From positions 1 to 11,683 of the forward strand of contig OMQS01000071.1 of the NCBI GenBank assembly GCA_900313295.1: DNA of 11,683 nt, read 5' to 3'. The translations under genes and the position numbers were made by a program. Of the stretch, positions 1 to 5,714 are shown one piece after another (position 1 is the stretch's first letter; every line of letters begins with the position of its first letter). The notes beneath the pieces were generated by a model, which was not told the origin of the DNA, did not search any database, and saw nothing but the letters and a program-made list of their open reading frames with translations. This DNA is from an uncultured Eubacteriales bacterium (GTDB lineage: Bacteria; Bacillota; Clostridia; Oscillospirales; Oscillospiraceae).

Positions 1-201
1 CATGCGCTGCAAATAGCGGATGCGGCTGTCGTTGCGGTTTTTCTCCTGCTTGGCGCATTTATACTCAAAATTTTCGCTCAGGTCGCCGAAGGCGCGAGCC
101 GTCTGCACATCCTCAATGAGCTTCGGCCGCAGCTCCCGCACTCGATAGTCGATCTCCTCCTGCATTTTTTGCAGATCTCTCCTCGTCAATTCGTCGTACA
201 C
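1..201 (-). CDS. Gre-type transcription elongation factor, N-terminal part (runs off window)
   Basis: The first 67 residues of a GreA/GreB-like protein are visible; the gene continues past base 1. Gre factors enter the RNA polymerase secondary channel and stimulate cleavage of backtracked RNA. The translation shows the antiparallel coiled-coil N-terminus, with ARAFGDLSENFEY at residues 35-47. Asp40 and Glu43 sit in the loop-tip motif (GDLxEN) that places the catalytic acidic pair in known Gre factors. The start is a GTG at 199-201 with a GGAGG at 209-213, seven bases away. The start lies inside the end of the upstream MocR gene, so the two overlap by 16 bases and are probably translationally coupled. 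The C-terminal FKBP-like domain lies outside the window, so GreA cannot be separated from GreB or a Gfh-type anti-Gre paralogue. Confidence 0.8.
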   Translation of the reverse strand, partial: MYDELTRRDLQKMQEEIDYRVRELRPKLIEDVQTARAFGDLSENFEYKCAKQEKNRNDSRIRYLQRM

Positions 202-1604
202 GGTGTTTCCTCCTTCAAAATATCCGCCAGCCGCCGCAAGGCCTGCGGCAGCCGCTGCATGTCCAGTCCCGAATAGTTCACCACCAGGGTGTGCCCTCTC
301 GCATCCCCGCCCTCGTGGTAATAGTCCGACAGCATGGCCAGCCGCAGCCCCTGCTCCGCCGCCTTTTTCTGCAAGACGGCGTCCGGCAGCACCGTTTGCA
401 GCTGCGCCAGAAAATGCAGCCCCGCATCCTGTCCCGTGATCTTCACCCGTCCGGCCAGCGCTCCCTGCAAAAACTCCGCCATGACCTGATCCCGCTTCTG
501 CCGGTAGCGGTTGCGCATGCGTCCCAAGTGCCGCTCAAAATGCCCCTGCTCCAGAAACTTCGCCAGCGTATACTGCTCAAACCCCGACACGGTGCAGGCG
601 TAGAACCCCAGCTTTTTCCGGTAGCGCTCCAGCAGCCGCGGCGGCAGGATCATGTAGCTGATGCGTATGGACGGCGCAATGGTTTTGGAAAATGTATTAA
701 GGTATATCACCCTTTGGTTTTCGTCCGTGGAATATAGCGTCGGTATCGGCCGCCCCACGAAGCGGAACTCGCTGTCGTAGTCGTCCTCCAGTATATACCG
801 CTCGTCCTCCTCCGCCGCCCAGCGCAGCAGCTCCTGCCGCCGGCCGATGGGCATCACCGTGCCGGTGGGGTAGTGATGGGTGGGGGAAATATGCACCACC
901 TGCGCCGTGTGCCGCCGCAGCTCCGAAACGGACAGCCCTGCCTCATCAATGCCGATGTACTGCACCTGCACAAGGTTGCTCTCGTATATGGCGGCGATCT
1001 TGCTGTACCCCGGCTCCTCCACGGCGTAGCACTTGTCCCGCCCCAGCAGCTGGATCAGCAGATGGTATAAAAGTTCCGTGCCTGCGCCCACGATGATCTG
1101 CTCCGGATCCACCTGCATACCCCGAAACTGCCGCAGATACCCCGCAATGGCCACCCGCAGCTCCGCCGCGCCGTTGTAGGGCGCCGCCCGCAGCAGCTCC
1201 TTGTCCTGCTCCAGAATGGTCTGGCGCATGAGCCGCGCCCACACGGTAAAGGGAAAATAGGCCGGATCCATAGCGCCGGAGGCAAAGTCCAGAAACCAGC
1301 CTTGCTCCTTTGCCGTCTCCGCCGGCACGGCCGGCGCCGCCTGTCGGCTCTCCGGCGGCCGCTCCACCTCGGACACAAAATACCCGCAGCGCTGTCGGGC
1401 GTGGATATACCCCTCCGCCAGAAGCTGCTCATAGGCATTTTTTACTGTGATGATGCTCACTTCCAGATGCTGCGCCAGCGTCCGCTTGGAGGGCAGCTTC
1501 TCCCCCGCCTGCAGCCGGCCGGACAGAATATCCCCTCGAATGAAGCGGTAGAGCTGCTCATACAGGCTCCCTTTTTCCCGTTTTTCAAACGTATAGGTCA
1601 GCAT
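186..1604 (-). CDS. MocR-family transcriptional regulator (GntR wHTH + aminotransferase-like domain)
   Basis: This 472-residue protein has the standard MocR/PdxR/GabR layout. A GntR-type winged helix (about residues 10-78, recognition region LPSKRTLAQHLEVSIITVKN) is joined by a Pro/Ala-rich linker (about 82-100) to a fold-type I aminotransferase-like domain. Family landmarks are visible: PTHHYPTG (241-248), EDDYDSEFRF (273-282) and NTFSKTIAPSIRISY (303-317), where Lys307 is the expected PLP Schiff-base lysine. Such proteins sense PLP or PLP-amino acid adducts and control neighbouring genes; they are usually not enzymes. The ATG start follows a GGAGGG in a very short leader. The gene is divergent from an ECF S subunit, its most likely target, and its end overlaps the Gre gene. 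The ligand (pyridoxal phosphate, GABA, taurine or other) cannot be read from sequence. Confidence 0.93.
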   Translation of the reverse strand: MLTYTFEKREKGSLYEQLYRFIRGDILSGRLQAGEKLPSKRTLAQHLEVSIITVKNAYEQLLAEGYIHARQRCGYFVSEVERPPESRQAAPAVPAETAKEQGWFLDFASGAMDPAYFPFTVWARLMRQTILEQDKELLRAAPYNGAAELRVAIAGYLRQFRGMQVDPEQIIVGAGTELLYHLLIQLLGRDKCYAVEEPGYSKIAAIYESNLVQVQYIGIDEAGLSVSELRRHTAQVVHISPTHHYPTGTVMPIGRRQELLRWAAEEDERYILEDDYDSEFRFVGRPIPTLYSTDENQRVIYLNTFSKTIAPSIRISYMILPPRLLERYRKKLGFYACTVSGFEQYTLAKFLEQGHFERHLGRMRNRYRQKRDQVMAEFLQGALAGRVKITGQDAGLHFLAQLQTVLPDAVLQKKAAEQGLRLAMLSDYYHEGGDARGHTLVVNYSGLDMQRLPQALRRLADILKEETPCTTN

Positions 1605-1613
1605 ATGCCCTCC

Positions 1614-1663
1614 ATCTGGTATTATCGAATAATATTGTAATGGATATTTTAATATATCCAGAT
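1614..1663. promoter_or_regulatory. Inverted/direct repeats in the MocR-transporter divergent gap, candidate MocR operator
   Basis: The gap contains a perfect 7-bp inverted repeat, TGGATAT (1641-1647) and ATATCCA (1654-1660). A related half-site, TGGTAT (1617-1622), lies 24 bp upstream in the same orientation as the first arm. Extended, the outer pair reads ATCTGG (1614-1619) against CCAGAT (1658-1663). MocR regulators characteristically bind spaced direct or inverted repeats in the gap next to their own gene. The palindrome covers the -35 region of the rightward promoter. Assignment to this regulator is inference from position. Confidence 0.45.
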
Positions 1664-1674
1664 CTCACTATAAT
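1646..1674 (+). promoter_or_regulatory. Promoter of the ECF S-subunit gene
   Basis: A perfect TATAAT -10 lies at 1669-1674. At the expected distance upstream there is only an A/T-rich hexamer (1646-1651), a poor -35, which would fit a promoter that needs an activator. Predicted transcription start is near 1681, giving a leader of about 27 nt to the ATG at 1708. It is therefore unlikely that the in-frame ATG at 1681 is used. Confidence 0.55.
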
Positions 1675-1707
1675 ACAGACATGGAAAAAATGCAAGAGGT
1701 GATCTAC

Positions 1708-2223
1708 ATGAAAGATATTCGCATCCGTAAGTTGGTCTTTGCCGCGCTGATGGCGGCGCTGACCTATGTGGCTACCATGGTGATCCAGATCCCCTCCCCC
1801 ATGCAGGGGTATGTGAACCTGGGCGACTGCTGCGTGCTGCTGTCGGGCTGGCTGCTGGGTCCCTGGTGGGGCGGCGGCGCCGCAGGCATCGGCTCCATGC
1901 TGACGGATCTTCTGAACGGCTATGCCCACTATGCCCCCGGCACCTTTGTTATCAAGGGCTGCATGGCTATCGCGGCGGCGCTTATCGTCAAGGCCATGGG
2001 CCGCAAGCCCGCCGGCTATGTGGTGAGCGGCATTGCGGCGGAGGCCATCATGGTGGCCGGTTACTTCGGCTATGCCGCCCTGCTGCTGGGCAAGGGCATC
2101 GGAGCCGCCGCCAGCATCCCCGGCAACCTGGTGCAGGCGGCCATGGGTCTTGTCATCGGTCTGCTCCTTTTCTTCCTGCTCAAGCGCAGCAAAGCTCTGG
2201 ACAAACTGGCGCTGGGGTGCTAA
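1708..2223 (+). CDS. ECF transporter S component (substrate-binding membrane subunit), possibly vitamin B6-related
   Basis: The product is 171 residues with about six hydrophobic segments, the size and topology of an S component of energy-coupling factor vitamin importers. Helix 1 (about 10-27) contains the AxxxA pattern (Ala12/Ala16, Ala13/Ala17) used for docking on EcfT. The stretch YVNLGDCCVLLSGWLLGP (35-52), followed by GIGSMLTDLLNGYAHYAPGTF (60-80), resembles the ECF-ribofla_trS (PF07155) group, which includes predicted pyridoxine and thiamine-precursor S subunits. No EcfA/EcfT genes are nearby, so it probably shares a module encoded elsewhere. I chose ATG 1708 because AGAGGTGA lies 5-7 bases upstream; ATGs at 1681 and 1690 have no such site. 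The divergent MocR regulator hints at a B6 vitamer as substrate, but this is inference. Confidence 0.85.
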   Translation: MKDIRIRKLVFAALMAALTYVATMVIQIPSPMQGYVNLGDCCVLLSGWLLGPWWGGGAAGIGSMLTDLLNGYAHYAPGTFVIKGCMAIAAALIVKAMGRKPAGYVVSGIAAEAIMVAGYFGYAALLLGKGIGAAASIPGNLVQAAMGLVIGLLLFFLLKRSKALDKLALGC

Positions 2224-2310
2224 ACTGGACATAAGCGGATGGCGTCTGCGCCATCTGCGGCACTAAAGCGGGCGCATGTTTTTTCCCGCAAGCGAGAGGA
2301 AGGATACATC

Positions 2311-2913
2311 ATGGCCGGAGTCGTGCATGAATTGGAGCAAAAAGATCTGTTTTGGCAGGTGCAGAGCGAGGCGGCCAAGGCTGCCCAGCAGCTGATGGAC
2401 GAGGCGCACCTCCACGAAGGGCAGATCGTGGTGGTCGGCTGCAGCACCAGCGAGGTAGTCGGCAAGCGGGTGGGCAGTTGGTCCACGCCTGAAGTCGCGC
2501 AGGCCATTTTCAACGGCCTGAACAGCGTGTTTGCCCCCCAGGGCATCTATATCGCCGCCCAATGCTGCGAGCATCTGAACCGCGCGCTCATCGTGGAGCA
2601 TGAGGCCGTGCCGAATGCCGAGATCGTGAATGTGAAGCCTCAGCCCAAGGCCGGCAGCTCCTTTGCCACCGCTGCCTACAACAGCTTCCGCCACCCCGTG
2701 GCGCTGGAGGAGATCAAGGCGGACGCAGGGCTGGACATCGGCGGCACCCTGATCGGCATGCACCTGAAAAAAGTGGCCGTTCCCGTACGTCTGGATCAGA
2801 GCCGCATCGGCAGCGCCATCGTGCTGGCCGCGCGTGTGCGCCCCAAATTCATCGGCGGCGAGCGCGCCATCTATGACGAAACTCTCAAAGACGGCTACCC
2901 CGATTTCACCTGA
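2311..2913 (+). CDS. UPF0340 / TIGR01440 (DUF436) family protein, YwlG-like, function unknown
   Basis: This 200-residue cytoplasmic protein matches the conserved family typified by Bacillus subtilis YwlG, close to the usual 180-195 residues. Recognisable blocks are VVGCSTSEVVGKRVG (41-55), QCCEHLNRALIVE (84-96), KPQPKAGSSFATAAY (109-123), DIGGTLIGMHLKKVAVPVR (142-160) and RPKFIGGERAIYD (177-189). The conserved Cys44, the Cys85-Cys86-Glu87-His88 cluster and the glycine-rich segments suggest a ligand or metal site, but no activity is established to my knowledge. There is no signal peptide or membrane helix. Translation should begin at ATG 2311, preceded by AGGAAGG with 6-7 bases between; the upstream in-frame ATG at 2239 lacks a ribosome binding site. 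It follows the S-subunit gene by 87 bases with no terminator seen, so the two are probably co-transcribed. A bidirectional terminator follows. Confidence 0.88.
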   Translation: MAGVVHELEQKDLFWQVQSEAAKAAQQLMDEAHLHEGQIVVVGCSTSEVVGKRVGSWSTPEVAQAIFNGLNSVFAPQGIYIAAQCCEHLNRALIVEHEAVPNAEIVNVKPQPKAGSSFATAAYNSFRHPVALEEIKADAGLDIGGTLIGMHLKKVAVPVRLDQSRIGSAIVLAARVRPKFIGGERAIYDETLKDGYPDFT

Positions 2914-2916
2914 CAT

Positions 2917-2959
2917 AAAAAAATCGAGCACCGACGGATCTTCCGCCGGTGCTTTTTTT
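2917..2959. terminator. Bidirectional Rho-independent terminator
   Basis: Arms AGCACCGACGGA (2927-2938) and TCCGCCGGTGCT (2942-2953) pair over 12 positions with one A-C mismatch and a 3-base loop. A T-tract follows (2953-2959) and an A-tract precedes (2917-2923). It can end the UPF0340 transcript rightward and the small membrane-protein transcript leftward. Confidence 0.93.
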
Positions 2960-2961
2960 GT

Positions 2962-3165
2962 TTAAGAAATAGGAAAAATCAGCTTCAGCACGCCGAACGC
3001 CACCAGACACACGCCGGCGGCAATGAGAAAGCGAAAGCAAATTTTCCGGTTTTGCAGCGCCAGCGCCTCGTCCTCCTCGTTCTGCCAGCGGACATAAAAC
3101 CACGCGGCAAACAGCAGGCAGACAAAGGGGGCAAAGATCAGCCCGATCATGGCAAAAATACCCAC
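2962..3165 (-). CDS. Small membrane protein with two transmembrane helices, function unknown
   Basis: The product is 67 residues. Helix 1 covers about residues 3-24 (IFAMIGLIFAPFVCLLFAAW) and helix 2 about 45-64 (RFLIAAGVCLVAFGVLKLIF). They are joined by a charged loop WQNEEDEALALQNRK (27-41), and the tail after helix 2 is only a few residues. I do not recognise a family. The gene is nevertheless well supported: GTG start at 3163-3165 with AGGAGG eight bases upstream, a near-consensus sigma-A promoter ending about 25 bases before it, and a terminator at its stop codon. An internal ATG (codon 6) is too far from the ribosome binding site. Proteins of this size often act as accessory subunits or stress-related membrane peptides, but nothing here shows a role. 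Confidence 0.72.
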   Translation of the reverse strand: MGIFAMIGLIFAPFVCLLFAAWFYVRWQNEEDEALALQNRKICFRFLIAAGVCLVAFGVLKLIFPIS

Positions 3166-3191
3166 AGCAACTTCCTCCTCTGTTTTTTCAT

Positions 3192-3220
3192 AGTATATCG
3201 GAAAAAGCCTCTCTCGTCAA
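3192..3220 (-). promoter_or_regulatory. Sigma-A promoter of the small membrane-protein gene
   Basis: Read on the minus strand, TTGACG (3220-3215) and TATACT (3197-3192) are separated by exactly 17 bases. The predicted start near 3185 leaves a leader of about 20 nt that contains the AGGAGG site. Confidence 0.85.
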
Positions 3221-3262
3221 GGTTTCGCCCACTCGGTTCAGCTTTCGGCAGATCGACCCATT

Positions 3263-3281
3263 GGTATTTTTTTACAATACC
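3263..3281. repeat. Short inverted repeat in the gap upstream of the C69 peptidase
   Basis: GGTATT (3263-3268) and AATACC (3276-3281) form a 6-bp inverted repeat around a 7-base T-rich centre. It lies between the two divergent promoters and could be an operator half-site pair, but is short enough to be chance. Apart from this, the promoters and the ATATTTATG repeats, I see nothing else in 3221-3453. Confidence 0.3.
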
Positions 3282-3337
3282 CCGTCCCTTTCGCATGTCT
3301 GCTTCGTATATTCATTCTAAATATTCAAAATTAATTA

Positions 3338-3378
3338 ATATTTATGCATTTTATTCTTGATATTTATGAATATTTATG
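3338..3378 (+). repeat. Three direct copies of ATATTTATG overlapping the peptidase promoter
   Basis: Identical 9-mers occur at 3338-3346, 3360-3368 and 3370-3378, the last two exactly 10 bp (about one helical turn) apart. They fill the spacer between the -35 and -10 of the C69 peptidase promoter. This suggests binding by a regulator on one face of the helix, although the A/T richness of the stretch weakens the argument. Confidence 0.4.
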
Positions 3379-3384
3379 TATAAT
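3357..3384 (+). promoter_or_regulatory. Sigma-A promoter of the C69 peptidase gene
   Basis: TTGATA (3357-3362) and TATAAT (3379-3384) are 16 bases apart. The predicted start near 3391 lies downstream of the in-frame ATG at 3376, so that ATG cannot be used from this promoter; translation from 3454 fits. Confidence 0.82.
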
Positions 3385-3453
3385 AAGCTCATCACACAAA
3401 ACCGTGCGTTCCTCAGCGCCAAAGGAGGTTCGGCACAGGAAGGGAGAACAAAA

Positions 3454-5358
3454 ATGAAAGCGATGAAGAAAATTTGGTTCCTGATGGCAACGATGGCAGC
3501 CACCCTGCTGCTGTGCGTGCTCAGCGCTTCGGCCTGCACCATGGTGTATGTAGGCTCTGATCTGACAAGCGACGGCTCTTCCTTCCTGGCGCGAAGTGAG
3601 GACTTCTCCAACAGCTACAATAAAATTGCCTATGTGAATCAGCACGGCAAGTACAAGGCCGGGAGTGTGTACAAGGGCTGCTACGGATTTACCCACACCT
3701 TCACCCATGACAGCTACTCCTACACCGCCACCTCCGATGACAACACCTCCGGCGTGTGCCCCGACTGCGGCCAGACCCATCCTCACACCCCCATGGAGGA
3801 GGTGGGCACCAACGAAAAGGGCGTGTCCGTTTCCGCTATGGTGACGCTGCGGGCCAACAGCAAGGTCACCGGCGTGGATCCCATGGTCGGCGGCGGTATG
3901 TGCGAGAGCGACATGGCCACCATCCTCCTCAGCGAGGCTACCACGGCCAAGGAGGGCGTGGAGCTGCTGCTGGGCATCTACAACACCGTAGGTGCCGAGG
4001 AAAAATCCGGTGTACTCATTGCCGATCAGAACGAAATCTGGTATGTGGAGAACTTCACCGGCCACACCTACATTGCCGTGAAGCTCAGTTCCAATATGAT
4101 CACTATTAACCCCAATATGGGTGCCATCGGTCTGGTGGATCTGGACGACACCGCCAACGTCATCGCCTCGTCCAACCTCATTTCCGTGGCCAAGCAGGCC
4201 GGCACCTATGTGGGCGACGAGAGTGAGAACACCATTGATGTCTTTAAGTCCTACTGCTACTATGCCGCCGCCACCCCCAGCGGACGGCTGGTAAACGGCA
4301 TCAACTACTTCCTGAACGGCGGCTCCGTGACCGACTCCACCCTCACGCCGGAAGACTACACCATTTCCAATGTAAAAAACGGCAAAATCGTTTCCCTTTA
4401 TACCAACATCCAGAACAAGCTGGGCAAGATCGGCATTCAGGATATGGTGGATTTCTATAAGGTGAAGGCCATCGCCAACACCGGAAATCTGGAGTGGCAC
4501 ATCTTCCAGATCCAGTCCGATGCACCTATGGAGACCGGCACCATCGAATGGCTGGCCATGGAGAACGGGCAGTACACCGTGGCTATTCCCTACTTCCCTG
4601 TTCTGACCACGGATATGTACGAGGGCTACAAGTTCGGCGGCGAGGAGGCTTCCTTCACGGCGACGAAGCCCGAAACCATGTATGGCGCATACCCCTACAG
4701 CAGCTGGTACACCGGCGATGGCTACTTGGTGCTGTCCGACGGCTGGGAGACGGGCTACTACTGGACCGTGGATGCGCTTTCCAACTATGCCCTTTCCGGT
4801 CTGTGCTCGGACGCAGACGAGGCGCTGATCCACAGTGAGCTTGCCAAGATGCAGCAGATCTGCTACGACAAGGCTCTGGAGATGAAAGCCACTCTGGCCA
4901 CCCTCAGCGGCGATGCAACCAAGACCTATGCCACCCAGCAGAGCGCGGCTCTGGCCAAGCAGGCGCATGCGCTGACTCTGGAGCTTTACAAACACATCGT
5001 GTCCCACGAGCACACCTACGGCGAGTGGATGACCACCACGGCTCCCACCTGCAAGAGCGAGGGCGAAGTCACCCAGACCTGCAAATTCTGCGACGATACC
5101 CAGACCAAGACGCTGGAGAAGACCAGCGAGCACACCTGGGACGAGGGCGTGGTGACCAAGGCCGCCACCACCACGGAGACCGGCGTAAAGACCTTCACCT
5201 GCCAGGTGTGTCAGGTCACTAAAACCGAAACCATTCCCCTGGTAGTCAATGCTCCGGCCACCGGCGACAACAGCCATATGGTCATGATGGCAGCGGCCAT
5301 GGTGCTGTCTGTGGTCGGCGCAGCGTGGGTGCTAAAGAAGAAAATTTGGGTGAAGTGA
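3454..5358 (+). CDS. Secreted, surface-anchored C69 (PepD-type) dipeptidase-family protein
   Basis: This 634-residue protein has a signal peptide (1-27, KK at 5-6, hydrophobic core 8-23, ASA before Cys28). Cleavage there would expose Cys28 as the N-terminal nucleophile of an Ntn-hydrolase; CTMVYVGSDLTSDGSSFLAR (28-47) is the typical start of a C69 catalytic domain. Further family blocks are GTNEKGVSVSAM (118-129), IADQNEIWYVE (189-199) and ITINPNMG (216-223). C69 enzymes hydrolyse dipeptides, so a nutritional or wall-peptide role outside the cell is likely. Residues 100-111 (GVCPDCGQTHPH) form a Cys/His-rich insert. Two repeats of about 38 residues follow (520-557 with TCKFC, 560-597 with TCQVC). 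The tail has PATGD (601-605), a hydrophobic helix (608-627) and KKK (628-630), which looks like a variant sortase signal. ATG 3454 has AAGGGAG seven bases upstream. Its own promoter and terminator make it monocistronic. Confidence 0.88.
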   Translation: MKAMKKIWFLMATMAATLLLCVLSASACTMVYVGSDLTSDGSSFLARSEDFSNSYNKIAYVNQHGKYKAGSVYKGCYGFTHTFTHDSYSYTATSDDNTSGVCPDCGQTHPHTPMEEVGTNEKGVSVSAMVTLRANSKVTGVDPMVGGGMCESDMATILLSEATTAKEGVELLLGIYNTVGAEEKSGVLIADQNEIWYVENFTGHTYIAVKLSSNMITINPNMGAIGLVDLDDTANVIASSNLISVAKQAGTYVGDESENTIDVFKSYCYYAAATPSGRLVNGINYFLNGGSVTDSTLTPEDYTISNVKNGKIVSLYTNIQNKLGKIGIQDMVDFYKVKAIANTGNLEWHIFQIQSDAPMETGTIEWLAMENGQYTVAIPYFPVLTTDMYEGYKFGGEEASFTATKPETMYGAYPYSSWYTGDGYLVLSDGWETGYYWTVDALSNYALSGLCSDADEALIHSELAKMQQICYDKALEMKATLATLSGDATKTYATQQSAALAKQAHALTLELYKHIVSHEHTYGEWMTTTAPTCKSEGEVTQTCKFCDDTQTKTLEKTSEHTWDEGVVTKAATTTETGVKTFTCQVCQVTKTETIPLVVNAPATGDNSHMVMMAAAMVLSVVGAAWVLKKKIWVK

Positions 5359-5381
5359 GATAAGCACACTTGATAAAATAT

Positions 5382-5417
5382 CCCCGGGTTCTCCTTTGGG
5401 AGAGCCCGGGGTGCTTT
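5382..5417 (+). terminator. Rho-independent terminator of the C69 peptidase gene
   Basis: CCCCGGGTTCTCC (5382-5394) pairs with GGGAGAGCCCGGGG (5398-5411) through a 13-bp stem with one G-T wobble and a tiny loop. A T-rich tail (tgcttttgttg) follows. It begins about 23 bases after the stop codon. Confidence 0.88.
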
Positions 5418-5444
5418 TGTTGTGTTTAGGCACGGGGCTGGGGT

Positions 5445-5489
5445 TACGGATTGCCACAGCCAGTGTACGCACTGGCTTCGCAATGACAC
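5445..5489. repeat. Palindromic intergenic repeat (ATTGC...GCAAT type)
   Basis: Outer arms ATTGC (5450-5454) and GCAAT (5480-5484) enclose a perfect 7-bp hairpin GCCAGTG (5459-5465) / CACTGGC (5470-5476). The flanks read tacGG-ATTGCCAC and GCAATGACACG. I recognise this format as a dispersed intergenic palindrome common in gut Clostridia, but the copy number in this genome cannot be seen from one window. Confidence 0.6.
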
Positions 5490-5501
5490 GGGGTCTTGCA
5501 T

Positions 5502-5558
5502 GGGGTGCGGTGGGGCGGGCGACCGCAAGGGTCGCCCCTACGAGGGAGAATGCACCCC
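5502..5558. repeat. Nested inverted repeat (GGGCGACC-GGTCGCCC type)
   Basis: Outer arms GGGGTGC (5502-5508) and GCACCCC (5552-5558) surround an inner hairpin GGGCGACC (5517-5524) / GGTCGCCC (5530-5537) with the loop GCAAG. The inner element followed by CCTACG resembles a widespread dispersed repeat of Firmicute genomes. There is no T-tract, so it is not a terminator. It contains no credible reading frame. Confidence 0.6.
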
Positions 5559-5568
5559 GTTAAAATGC

Positions 5569-5599
5569 CTCGCAGAGTTTGCCGCCTGCGAGCGGCAAA
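5569..5599. repeat. Two mutually exclusive hairpins
   Basis: CTCGCAG (5569-5575) can pair with CTGCGAG (5586-5592). Alternatively TTTGCCGC (5578-5585) can pair with GCGGCAAA (5592-5599). The two 7-8-bp stems share sequence, so only one can form at a time. The arrangement sits within the repeat-rich gap and may be part of a larger dispersed element. Confidence 0.5.
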
Positions 5600-5633
5600 A
5601 TTATGCGCACGGCAGACTGGGGGCCTTTTGGCA

Positions 5634-5652
5634 GAAAAATCGAAGATTTTTC
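5634..5652. repeat. Perfect A/T-rich hairpin
   Basis: GAAAAATC (5634-5641) and GATTTTTC (5645-5652) form an 8-bp stem with a GAA loop, just beyond the etfA terminator. It is the last element of the 5445-5652 repeat cluster. Between 5359 and 5714 I see only terminators and these repeats, and no gene. Confidence 0.45.
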
Positions 5653-5664
5653 GTCAGGAATGTT

Positions 5665-5697
5665 AAAAGGGCTGTCCCAGATCGGGACAGCCCTTTT
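5665..5697. terminator. Terminator of the butyryl-CoA operon
   Basis: A perfect 14-bp stem, AAAAGGGCTGTCCC (5665-5678) and GGGACAGCCCTTTT (5684-5697), has a 5-base loop and T-runs in both directions. It begins 17 bases beyond the etfA stop codon and is the only strong terminator of the leftward operon; it could also stop transcripts arriving from the left. Confidence 0.93.
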
Positions 5698-5714
5698 CAG
5701 TCGGTAAAGAGAGC

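Noticed and set aside
2239..2310. Upstream start (ATG 2239) for the UPF0340 gene
   Set aside because: It has no ribosome binding site and adds 24 residues not typical of the family, while ATG 2311 has a good AGGAAGG.
1585..2931. Minus-strand frames at 1585-2232 and 2263-2931
   Set aside because: They are antisense shadows of the S-subunit and UPF0340 genes; compositions are His/Gly/Ala-rich and no start signals are present.
3376..3453. Upstream start (ATG 3376) giving the peptidase 26 extra residues
   Set aside because: The ATG lies between the -35 and -10 of the promoter, has no ribosome binding site, and would bury the signal peptide behind a polar leader.
3364..5277. 637-codon open frame on the minus strand opposite the C69 peptidase
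   Set aside because: It is a mirror of a GC-biased coding strand. Its translation is low-complexity (G/H/V/A-rich), has no domain, and runs across the peptidase's own promoter; the forward protein has clear family motifs.
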